Shown: in pieces, positions 50,501 to 58,469 of the stretch
Position numbering within the stretch: position 1 is the stretch's first letter
Layout of the letters: each line of letters starts with the position of its first letter
DNA from: Candidatus Bipolaricaulota bacterium
GTDB lineage: Bacteria > Bipolaricaulota > Bipolaricaulia > UBA7950 > UBA9294
Reading direction: 5' to 3'
DNA length: 58,469 bases
Assembly: GCA_026390345.1 (NCBI GenBank)
Contig: JAPLGD010000063.1
Span: 1 to 58,469, forward strand
Position numbers and translations under genes: made by a program
Notes under the pieces: generated by a model
Seen by the model: the letters and a program-made list of their open reading frames with translations, nothing else
What the model was told of the DNA's origin: nothing
Database searches by the model: none

Positions 50501-52515
50501 TCCTGTCGGTCGCTCTTCCCATCCCCGTCGAGTCCAGCTTCGACTTCGTCCTCCGCGACGACCTTCCTCCCGAGGCCGTCGTCGGCCATCGTGTGCGAGT
50601 CCGTCTCTCCGGGAAGGAGATGTGGGGCGTCGCCGTGGCCGTCCGCGCGGAGGCTTCGGAGGCCGAGTCCCTGGAGCCGATCCTCGAGGTGGCTCCGCCT
50701 CCAGCCTACCCGCCCGACGTGCTCGGCTTCTGCGCCGCGATCTGCCGCGACACCTGCGCGCCGCTCGGTATCCTCCTCAACCGCACCCTTCCCCGCGTCA
50801 CCCGGCGAGCCCCGGCGCCACGCCGGATCGCCCTCGCCGCATCCCTCCCCGACGTGCTGTCCTACATCGAGCGAATGCAGCGTCGTGCGCCCCGCCAGGT
50901 CGCGGCGCTGCGCCACCTCCTCGCCGTCGACGGTCCCCTACCCGAAGCCGAGCTCGGCCTTCCCCACGCCTCCGTCGACCGCTTGATCGCGGGAGGACTC
51001 CTCATCATGGAGGTTTCGCATGCCCCCCGCGCCGGCGGCGCATGGCCGGCGAGCTGGCCACGACGCGGACAGGTCCTCCTCCAGGGCGAAGACCGGGTCA
51101 CGGAGTACGGCCGCTTGCTCGACGGGGTCATCGCGGAGGGCCGACAAGCCCTCGTTCTCGTCCCGGAGATCCTTCTCGCCCATCGAATCCACCGCCGGCT
51201 CTCCCTCCATCGCCCGGGCGGTGTCCTCTACCACAGCGGACTCGCCGAGGGCACGCGCGGGACCACCTGGGAACGCGTCGCCGACGGCTCCGTCCCGTGG
51301 GTGGTGAGCACGCGGTCCGGGGTCTTCCTCCCGTTCCGCGACCTCGCCCTCGTCATCGTGGATGAGGAACAGGATCCGTCGCACAAGCAGTCCGACATGC
51401 TTCCCTACTTCCACGCCCGTCGCGCCGCCGAGATCCGCATGGCTGACGGTCTCGTCGTGCTCGGGAGCGCGGCGCCGTCTGTCGAGACGGCGCGCGCCGT
51501 CGACCGCGGCACAATCGCCCGCATGCCGTCGGACACCCCGCCCCGCCTCCGAGCCTGGGAGTTCCTAGTTCCGGAATCCCCGACGCGGCTGCTTTCGACC
51601 GACCTGCTCGACGACGTCGCCAAGACCCTCGCAAGCGGTCGCCGCGTCGTGGTCGGAGTTCCGCGGCGGGGCTACTTCCCCGCCGTGGTCTGCCGCGCGT
51701 GTCGGCGGCCCGTTCGCTGCGACGCGTGCGGCACGAACCTCACGGTCGGCGAGCGAGGGCACGGAGCCGCCTGCCCGGTCTGCGGGCGCGTCCCCGCTCC
51801 GCTCCGTTGCGGCCACTGCGCGTCGACGGACATCGCCTTCGTCGGCTTTGGGACGCTTCGCATCGAGGAGGAACTGAAGGTCCGATTTGCAGAGGCGAGG
51901 ATCCTACGGATTGATGCCGACGTTGGCGCCGCGCGGAAGCTCAACGACGATCTTCTCGTTCGACTCGAAGATACGGCCGACATCGTCCTTGGCACAGCGA
52001 TGCTGGTGAAGGGCCCGCCGCTCACCCGCGTCGGTCTCGTTCTCGTCCTCGACGTCGATCGACGCCTGGCCGTCCCCGACTTCCGTGCTCGCGAGCGGAC
52101 GTTCCAGTACCTGGCGAACGTCGCGGCCCTCGGCGGGGAAGCCCGCGTCGTCGTCGTAACGCAAGCCCCCGACCGGTCCGTCTTCCGGTATCTCCGATCC
52201 AGCGACTACGACGGCTTCGTGCACTCGGAGCTCGCCGATCGAGAGGCGTTCTCGTACCCGCCCTTTGCTTACCTCGCGCGCGTCGTCGTCACGCGCGCCG
52301 ACCGCGGGCGCCGCGAAGCCGACATCCTGCGGGTCCGCCAGGAGTTGGCAGCCTCCCCGGTCCGCGTCCTCGGCCCCACCCAGGACACGAAGGACGCCCG
52401 CCGCGCCGTCTTCCTCCTGAAGGCGGAGAGCCGAGGCCTGATCCTGGACGCGTGTCGGCGCCTTCTCGGGACGGACCTGCCCGTCCAGGTCGACGTGGAT
52501 CCCGAGCGCCTCTAG
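50497..52515 (+). CDS. priA: PriA-family primosomal protein N' with degenerate helicase motifs
   Basis: PriA N-terminal domain, Cys zinc cluster CRACRRPVRCDACGTNLTVGERGHGAACPVCGRVPAPLRCGHC, PDFRARERTFQYLANVA; GTG start overlaps the MBL stop. Confidence 0.92.
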   Translation: MILSVALPIPVESSFDFVLRDDLPPEAVVGHRVRVRLSGKEMWGVAVAVRAEASEAESLEPILEVAPPPAYPPDVLGFCAAICRDTCAPLGILLNRTLPRVTRRAPAPRRIALAASLPDVLSYIERMQRRAPRQVAALRHLLAVDGPLPEAELGLPHASVDRLIAGGLLIMEVSHAPRAGGAWPASWPRRGQVLLQGEDRVTEYGRLLDGVIAEGRQALVLVPEILLAHRIHRRLSLHRPGGVLYHSGLAEGTRGTTWERVADGSVPWVVSTRSGVFLPFRDLALVIVDEEQDPSHKQSDMLPYFHARRAAEIRMADGLVVLGSAAPSVETARAVDRGTIARMPSDTPPRLRAWEFLVPESPTRLLSTDLLDDVAKTLASGRRVVVGVPRRGYFPAVVCRACRRPVRCDACGTNLTVGERGHGAACPVCGRVPAPLRCGHCASTDIAFVGFGTLRIEEELKVRFAEARILRIDADVGAARKLNDDLLVRLEDTADIVLGTAMLVKGPPLTRVGLVLVLDVDRRLAVPDFRARERTFQYLANVAALGGEARVVVVTQAPDRSVFRYLRSSDYDGFVHSELADREAFSYPPFAYLARVVVTRADRGRREADILRVRQELAASPVRVLGPTQDTKDARRAVFLLKAESRGLILDACRRLLGTDLPVQVDVDPERL

Positions 52516-52548
52516 ACTCCCACACTGGCAGCCGACTACCGCAGAGGT

Positions 52549-52692
52549 CGCGGAGTGCGCAGAGGTAGATCAGGCCGCCCGGCACCGATAGAGCGGTTCT
52601 CACGGAGCTTCGGGAAGCACCCCTGTCTCGCCTGAGAAGCCTCCATCCCGAGTGCGCATCTCCTCTGCGGCGCTCTGCGCTCTCTGCGGTGA
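52549..52692. repeat. Degenerate gcagag/gcggag oligomer repeats in inverted pair
   Basis: ccgcagaggtcgcggagtgcgcagagg (52549-) and ctctgcggcgctctgcgctctctgcgg (-52692). Confidence 0.6.
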
Positions 52693-52747
52693 GATCCACT
52701 TGGCGTTCGCAGTCTAGGGCCGCTTGCGCCTCCAAGACCGAATGCTT

Positions 52748-53719
52748 CTAGCCTACGTGGATTTCGATGATGTCGCCGTCGGCGAGCCGGTAATCGGAAG
52801 GAACCTGCTGGCCGTCGAATCGCCCCGATCCCCAGACCCGCACGTACTTCAGGTGGTCTGCGAAGTCGCGGTGCACTGTGCGTACCGCGTCGAGCACGGT
52901 GGCTCCTGCGGGGAGCGTGTACGGCTCCGCGAGGTCGGGCTTGCGTCCCGGCAGCTTGGTGTACACGCGCAGCACGTGGAGCGCGTCGAAGATCATCCGT
53001 CGGAAGTCGTCGAGCCCCTCCCCGGAGGCGACCGACGTCACGACCCCGGGGAACGGCAGCTCCGCGAGGAGTTCGGCCGCACCCGGCAGCGCATCGGCCT
53101 TCGTGAGCGCGATCCGCGTCGGAAGGATCCGAACGCGCTCCTCGCCGACGGCCGCCTCCGTCGCAAGCTCGAGGTGCCGCTCCGAGAGCATGCGCCGTAG
53201 GTCCCCGAGGTACTCGTCGAGAAGGTCGATCTCATCGAGCGACAGGACGAGGATCACGATGTCGGCCGCGCGGATGAGGTTGTAGACCCACGGCTCGGTG
53301 TACTCGTCCGACAAGGGGGGAAGGTCGACCAGCTGGATCCCCACGTCCTCGAACTTCATCATGCCCGGAATCGGGACCAGCGTTGAGAAGGGATACTCGG
53401 CCACCTCCGGCTTCGCGTTCGTGAGCGCGGCGACGAGGCTCGACTTCCCGCTGTTCGGAGGGCCGACGAGGACCGCCTGCCCGGCGCCCTCCTTGGGAAT
53501 GTTGTCGTGCCCGGAGCTGTGCCCCTTCTTGGCGCGGATGTCGGCGTCGCCGAGGCGGGCGATCTTCCGCTTGATGTCGGCCCGCATCTTCTCGGTCCCC
53601 TTGTGCTTGGGGATCGTCGACTGCATGTCCTCGAGCGCGGCCAGTTTCTCCTCGGTCGTGGTCGCTTTGAAGAAGCGCGCGCGCGCCTTGATGAACTCGG
53701 GGGTCAGGTTCGCCGGCAT
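52748..53719 (-). CDS. DRG/Obg-family GTPase with C-terminal TGS domain
   Basis: GPPNSGKSSLVAALTNAKPEVAEYPFSTLVPIPGMM, LVDLPPL, TKAD; C-term YTLPAGATVLDAVRTVHRDFADHLKYVRVWGSGRFDGQQVPSDYRLADGDIIEIH. Confidence 0.94.
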   Translation of the reverse strand: MPANLTPEFIKARARFFKATTTEEKLAALEDMQSTIPKHKGTEKMRADIKRKIARLGDADIRAKKGHSSGHDNIPKEGAGQAVLVGPPNSGKSSLVAALTNAKPEVAEYPFSTLVPIPGMMKFEDVGIQLVDLPPLSDEYTEPWVYNLIRAADIVILVLSLDEIDLLDEYLGDLRRMLSERHLELATEAAVGEERVRILPTRIALTKADALPGAAELLAELPFPGVVTSVASGEGLDDFRRMIFDALHVLRVYTKLPGRKPDLAEPYTLPAGATVLDAVRTVHRDFADHLKYVRVWGSGRFDGQQVPSDYRLADGDIIEIHVG

Positions 53720-53777
53720 CGTCCGTGTCTCCTCCGGTCTAGGGTAAGCGCGGGGGCGCCGAGCTTCAACGGACCGG

Positions 53778-55265
53778 CTACTCGTTGTGCGGGATCGAGA
53801 TCGTGCTCCCGCCGATGAACTCACGCACGACGGCGTCACCCGGAATCAGGGACAGGTCGCGCGCCTGCGCGAGCGTCAATCCCTGCACCGAGTCGAGCAG
53901 GTGCGTCACGCGCCGGTGGCGGATTTGCGCGTCGAGGAAGGACGGGTAGGCCTTCAGGTCGCCCACCGTCGGCCAGATCCCGTCATCGCCGACAAAGAAC
54001 GGCTTCAGCGCCGGAAGGTCGAACGGCATTCCGCCGTTCAGCGCGCAATCAGCCATTCCTTTGAGCGGGATGATCGAGAAGAGCTCGCCCGCCCGCACGT
54101 AGTGCCAGTGCAGGAGCGTCGCGAGCGGCGGGTGATTGCGGTGGTTCACGTCGCGCAGCATCCGGCGAAGCAGCCGCACGTCCTCGAACCGTGTGAGCCG
54201 TCGGTCGCTGCGGTCGCCGTGATAGAGGGGCATCATCGGGTTCGGCTCGTAGAGCGGGTTCATTGCCTCGATGTAGACGCGGAAGATGACCTTCGGATCG
54301 ATCCCCGCGGTGATCGGCGGGTAGAACCCGTGCAGGCAGTCGAGGAGCAGAATCTGGTCCCGCTCCCGGCGAACCGGCTTGAGCGCCGTGCGGCGCCCCT
54401 CCTTGAAGCTGTACACCGGCTTCTCGATGGCCTTCCCTTCGAGCAGCGCGCGCAGGTGCTCGTTCATCAGCTGGATGTCGAGCGCCTCGGGGGTCTCGAA
54501 GTTCCGGTCGTCGATCCAGTCCGTCGGGTGCTCGATGAGCGACCAGAAATAGTCGTCGAGGTTCAGCATGAGGAACCGCAGTCCGGCCTTCTCGAGCCGC
54601 TGGGTGAGCTTCACCGTGGTCGTCGTCTTCCCCGACGACGAAGGTCCGCTGACCCAGATCATCTTGAGGGCGTCGCCCTTCTCAATGCGGGCAACCACCT
54701 TCTTCGCGGCCTCGTCGAGAGACGCCTCGTAGCGCTCGAGCGAATCCGAGACGAGCCGCGCGAGGCGTCCTCCGCTGACGATGTCGTTCAGCCCCTCGAC
54801 GGTGTCGCAGTCGTGTTCGCGATTCCAGGCGACCCACGGCTCCATCTGCTCGGGCGGATACCCGTTGCGGACGAACTGCTCTTCGGTGATCGCTCCCTCT
54901 CGCACCCAGTGGTGGCCCCAGCGGAAGCACGTGTACGTGTCGGCGACCTTCGTGAAGCCGTTGCTACTGAGCACGTGGAGGACGACATTCTGGATCTCTT
55001 CGACCGTCGGTGGGAAGTTCGACACGTGGTGCCGCTCGTCGGCATTGAGGCAGACGACAACCAGGTCCGAGAGAAACTGGGCGATCCCCTCGTCCGTTTC
55101 GCCGGCCGCGAAGATGCGGTCGTTGATCCCGGGCAGGTAGTCCTGCTCGAAGCCCCCGACCGACGTCGAGGCGCGGAGGATCACGCGGACGATGCGATCC
55201 TGGTCGAAGGCAACCAACGCGTGGTTCCTCTTGCGGATCTTGCCGATCTTGTTGACGACGGCCAT
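53778..55265 (-). CDS. ATP-cone domain fused to uridine kinase-like P-loop kinase
   Basis: N-term KRNHALVAFDQDRIVRVILRAS...FPPTVEEIQNVVLHVLSSNGFTKVADTYTCFRWGHHWVRE (ATP-cone); VSGPSSSGKTTTTVKLTQRL (Walker A). Confidence 0.85.
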   Translation of the reverse strand: MAVVNKIGKIRKRNHALVAFDQDRIVRVILRASTSVGGFEQDYLPGINDRIFAAGETDEGIAQFLSDLVVVCLNADERHHVSNFPPTVEEIQNVVLHVLSSNGFTKVADTYTCFRWGHHWVREGAITEEQFVRNGYPPEQMEPWVAWNREHDCDTVEGLNDIVSGGRLARLVSDSLERYEASLDEAAKKVVARIEKGDALKMIWVSGPSSSGKTTTTVKLTQRLEKAGLRFLMLNLDDYFWSLIEHPTDWIDDRNFETPEALDIQLMNEHLRALLEGKAIEKPVYSFKEGRRTALKPVRRERDQILLLDCLHGFYPPITAGIDPKVIFRVYIEAMNPLYEPNPMMPLYHGDRSDRRLTRFEDVRLLRRMLRDVNHRNHPPLATLLHWHYVRAGELFSIIPLKGMADCALNGGMPFDLPALKPFFVGDDGIWPTVGDLKAYPSFLDAQIRHRRVTHLLDSVQGLTLAQARDLSLIPGDAVVREFIGGSTISIPHNE

Positions 55266-55346
55266 GGCGTCGCCATTATACCGGCGATCGGCTTCCGATC
55301 GAAGATGTCGCGCTCTCCCTCGTCAGAGCGTAAGGCACGAACGCAA

Positions 55347-55724
55347 CTAGAGGACGCCCGAGATGAGGAAGAGGGCTCCCACCGCGGCTTCGATCCACGG
55401 GCAGAGCCGCATCGGCAGCGACTTCGTCCGCGCCTTGGTGAACGCGCCGAGAATCGCGCTTGCGAATAGGAAACCAACACAGGCGTCGACCAGGACCGAC
55501 TCGAGCCTCCCGCCAAACGATCCGTAGTAGGTCACCAGCCCCACCAGCGCCCCGACGAACAGAAGCGCCATCCCCTCGAAGATCCACGTGGCCACCACGA
55601 TCAGCCGGTTGTCCTTCGAGGTCTCCCCGAACCCTCGGACGATCGACCGCACCGGCACGAGATGAGCGATCCCCCAGACGAGAAGCACCAGACACCCGGC
55701 AACCCGTAGGATGAGCGGCAGCAT
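55347..55724 (-). CDS. Small 4-TM membrane protein of unknown function
   Basis: 125 aa, four hydrophobic segments. Confidence 0.7.
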   Translation of the reverse strand: MLPLILRVAGCLVLLVWGIAHLVPVRSIVRGFGETSKDNRLIVVATWIFEGMALLFVGALVGLVTYYGSFGGRLESVLVDACVGFLFASAILGAFTKARTKSLPMRLCPWIEAAVGALFLISGVL

Positions 55725-55854
55725 GGGGCCTCCTTCCGACGGCGTTCACGACGCCGACGCGCTCCACCCTACAGGATCAGGACGCACGAAAAGAAGACGG
55801 ACGCGCGCCCAGCGGCGCACGCCCGCCACGTCTCTCCAAAACACTCGATGACCT

Positions 55855-56502
55855 CTACTTCACACGAGTCGCAACGGCCGCCTTTCGCCCTCCCAACGGG
55901 ACTCCCGCCGCCTTCAAGATGTCGTAGATCTCCTGCGCCTGCCACTGCCGGCAGCCGTCGAGGATCACGGCTCTCGGGTTCTCGAGCAGCCATTCGTCGT
56001 GCAGCGCCTCGAGGTCCCTCAGGTACTCAACCGGAATCGCTGTCTCCTCGTTCCGCCCGCGGCACGTGATCCGATCGTGGCAGACGTCGGCCGGGGTTCG
56101 CAGGTAGACGATCTTGTCCGGTTCGGCGCACCAGTTCTTCTGCAGCCAGTCCCACAGCTTGCAGTACAGCTGCCACTCCGTCTTCGACATGAGCCCCGTC
56201 TGGAAGCAGTTCTTGGCGAAGACGTAGCGGTCGCAGTAGATCGATCGCTCGAGAACCACGTCTGAATGATCGGTCATCGCAAGAACCTCCGTCCACGTCT
56301 TGGCCCGCGTCGTGAACGCCGCGAGCTGGAACGTGAACGCCCATCGATGGCCGTCCCGATAGAACAGGTCGAGGAGGTTCTCGTCGAACTCCTGTTGCCA
56401 GGCGCCGACTGGCTCCTCGATGAACCCGAACAAACCCGATTCTGCCAGTCTTCGCCCCACTGTGCTCTTGCCCGCCGCGATGTTGCCTTCGAAGAGAATC
56501 AT
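55855..56502 (-). CDS. Deoxynucleoside kinase (dCK/dGK/TK2/dNK-like)
   Basis: MILFEGNIAAGKSTVGRRL, ERSIYCDRYVFAKNC, DKIVYLRTPADVCHDRITCRGRNEETAIPVEYLRDL. Confidence 0.93.
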   Translation of the reverse strand: MILFEGNIAAGKSTVGRRLAESGLFGFIEEPVGAWQQEFDENLLDLFYRDGHRWAFTFQLAAFTTRAKTWTEVLAMTDHSDVVLERSIYCDRYVFAKNCFQTGLMSKTEWQLYCKLWDWLQKNWCAEPDKIVYLRTPADVCHDRITCRGRNEETAIPVEYLRDLEALHDEWLLENPRAVILDGCRQWQAQEIYDILKAAGVPLGGRKAAVATRVK

Positions 56503-56870
56503 GGTTTGCTGCTCCCGCACACGCCCCCCCTTGTGGACGAACCCGTCTTCGTTCACCCGAATGGCCCGGAACTTCCCCTCGCGCGCGGTGGCGGGATCCC
56601 CTCGTAGATCTCCCACCCGTGCGACCATCCTACACCTCCCGGCTTCCCGGTTGAAAGTCGCGCATCCCCCGCGGAGCCAGGCGAATCAAGCATCGCGAGG
56701 CCGTTCCCGGAGCGTCCCTCGATGGGACCCGACAGATGTCCCAGGTGAGTGGTGTCTCCCTGCAATCCCGGACCCTCGCCGGACGGCAAGCTCCGGACAC
56801 GTGTCGCACATGGACTTCGGCGACGGCCGCCCTACAATCCGCCTACCCAAGGAACTCGAAGAAGGAACCC

Positions 56871-57953
56871 GTGAACAGGGACCAAGGAAAGGACGACCCA
56901 GCGTTCGACGCTTCGATTCTCGACGTACTCCGCACCGGTATCCGAATCACCCGCGGCAACCCGCGCCTCGCGCTACGCGAAGTCCGTCTGCTCCGCGGCC
57001 AGCAACACGCCGCCCGCCGCCGCGACCTCGAGGAGAGGCGAGGGCTCCATGTGCCTCCGTTCGTGATCTTCAGCGTCACGGGAGCCTGCAACCTCACCTG
57101 CGCCGGCTGCTATGCGAGCATCCTCCATCGCGCCGCTCGTTCGGAGATGAGCGACGAGCGCGTAGGGGCTCTCTTCCGCGAGGCGCGAGACCTCGGCGTC
57201 TCCGTCATGCTCCTCGCCGGGGGAGAGCCGCTCCTGCGTCGCGAGCTCCTCGCCGACGTGCTCGCCGTGCCTGAGATCCTTTTCCTGCTCTTTACGAACG
57301 GATTACTCCTCGACGACGAGGTCATCCAAACCCTGCGATTCGCCTCCCACGTCATCCCTGTTCTGAGCGTCGAGGGAGGAGAGGACGAGACCGACGCACG
57401 CCGCGGCGCGGGAGCGTACGAGCGCGTCACAGCGGCCATGGAGAAGCTGCACGCCCGCCGCGTCGTCTTCGGAACCTCGACGACGCTCACCCGCTCCAAC
57501 TTCGAGAAAGCGACCGGCGAGGCGTACGTGCGCGACCTCGCCCGTCGCGGCTGCCGGCTCCTTTACTACATCAACTACGTCCCTGTCCAGCCGGGGACTG
57601 ACGAGCTGCAGCTCACGACGGATCAGGTCGCCGAGCTCGGGCGCCGACTGACGCGGTATCGCCGGACGATGCCCGCCCTATTCATCGCCTTCCCAAACGA
57701 CGAGATGGCGTTCGGCGGCTGCCTCGCTGCGGGGAAGGGGTTCCTTCATATCAACGCCTACGGCGACGTCGAACCCTGCCCGTTCTCTCCCTACTCCGAC
57801 TCGAACCTCCTCGAGGTCTCCTTCCGCGAGGCGCTTGCCTCACCCCTCTTCCGCAAGATACGCGCGGAAGAGATCACGCTGGACGAGACGGACGGACGCT
57901 GCGCGCTGTGGAAGCGACAAGAGTGGGTCAAGGGGCTTGTCGGGCGGCCGTAG
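56871..57953 (+). CDS. Radical SAM protein
   Basis: SVTGACNLTCAGCYASILH (CxxxCxxC), LLAGGEPLLRREL; C-terminal Cys residues near GDVEPCPFSPYSDSNLLE. Confidence 0.94.
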   Translation: MNRDQGKDDPAFDASILDVLRTGIRITRGNPRLALREVRLLRGQQHAARRRDLEERRGLHVPPFVIFSVTGACNLTCAGCYASILHRAARSEMSDERVGALFREARDLGVSVMLLAGGEPLLRRELLADVLAVPEILFLLFTNGLLLDDEVIQTLRFASHVIPVLSVEGGEDETDARRGAGAYERVTAAMEKLHARRVVFGTSTTLTRSNFEKATGEAYVRDLARRGCRLLYYINYVPVQPGTDELQLTTDQVAELGRRLTRYRRTMPALFIAFPNDEMAFGGCLAAGKGFLHINAYGDVEPCPFSPYSDSNLLEVSFREALASPLFRKIRAEEITLDETDGRCALWKRQEWVKGLVGRP

Positions 57954-57977
57954 GCCACGCGGGGTCTTTGGGGCCAT

Positions 57978-58134
57978 AGAGTTCGTTGGGTCCGTAGGGT
58001 TCGTCGAGTTCGTTGAGTTCATCGGGTTCGTTGAGTTCGTAGGCTTCAGTGCACGTTGGCGATCCAGGTGTGCAGTAGCCCAATGAACCCACGTACTTCC
58101 GAAACCCAAAGAACCCCATGAACTCAACGAACCG
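57978..58134. repeat. Degenerate 9-bp (gttcgttga) repeat arrays in inverted orientation
   Basis: G/T-rich array 57978-58046 and A/C-rich complementary array 58082-58134. Confidence 0.75.
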
Positions 58135-58158
58135 ATGAGCAACCTCGGATGAAAGAAG

Positions 58159-58432
58159 GCGCCTGTGCATGGCTCCATCGAAGAAAGGCAAGAAGCGCTT
58201 CGCGAGTAGACAGCTCAGGCCAAGTAGACCTCTAACACCCGCAGAGGCCAGCTTACCGCTGCTCCCTTCCGGGCCTGACGGGGTTCGCCGACATGCGCCG
58301 CAGAGGGCTCGACCGTCAACGCCACTTGCTCGTGGACGGACCCTCCAGCCTTTCCCCTCCGGAAACCCTTCGGTTCCACTAGAGCGGGTTGTGGATGTAG
58401 GGGACCGCTAGCCCCCCACCTAGCACAGGCGT
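58159..58432 (-). ncRNA. ffs: Large-form bacterial SRP RNA (6S-type, with Alu domain)
   Basis: Minus strand GTGCTAGGTGGGGGGCTAGCGGTCCCCT...CCGCTCTAG (Alu) ... GTCAGGCCCGGAAGGGAGCAGCGGTAAG (helix 8); ends pair GCCTGTGC/GCACAGGC. Confidence 0.93.
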
Positions 58433-58469
58433 TGGCGGAGGGGGCGGGATTTGAACCCGCGGTACCCAC
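58433..58469 (-). tRNA. 3' part of tRNA, probably tRNA-Ser (truncated by window edge)
   Basis: GCGGGTTCAAATCCCGC T-arm, CCCCTCC acceptor strand, G discriminator, CCA. Confidence 0.85.

Noticed and set aside
57835-58191. Overlapping ORFs with FVEFVEFIGF / NEPDELNELDEP repeats
   Set aside because: Read-through of the 9-bp degenerate repeat array; not protein-like.
58169-58411. ORFs across 58169-58469
   Set aside because: Located within the SRP RNA and tRNA genes.

Overview
GC-rich bacterial chromosomal window of 58.5 kb. The lineage cannot be assigned from sequence alone. From left to right it contains: (i) a decaying accessory edge (1-2.7 kb) with hicB and a broken hicA, a phzF-like gene, a DUF6998-like gene bracketed by attC-like sites (possible integron cassette), and REP-like repeats; (ii) a defence island (3.4-11.9 kb): one minus-strand operon hsdR-fic-hsdM-hsdS plus an uncharacterised 584-aa protein with a PD-(D/E)xK-like signature; (iii) a TetR/FtsX-type permease/LolA-like/ABC operon bracketed by copies of a second REP-like palindrome; (iv) PHP, a truncated folD abutting nusB, two Asp23 genes, efp, and CIRCE-controlled groES-groEL; (v) a secreted-protein block including a 1683-aa multidomain subtilase with an SBP-like N-terminus and a metallophosphoesterase-fold protein lacking its metal ligands; (vi) tRNA-Pro(GGG), an ECF sigma/anti-sigma operon, carbonic anhydrase, TlpA-like protein, ligA and rlmN; (vii) an Lhr-Pus10-sigma operon (Pus10 is otherwise archaeal/eukaryotic), with a divergent c-di-GMP-I (GEMM) riboswitch placed directly upstream of an unannotated 33-aa ORF; (viii) an MBL gene and a PriA homologue with eroded helicase motifs, a DRG/TGS GTPase, an ATP-cone plus nucleoside-kinase fusion, a metazoan-like deoxynucleoside kinase, a radical SAM protein, a large SRP RNA and the 3' part of a tRNA-Ser. 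No CRISPR array, rRNA, transposase or integrase was seen.
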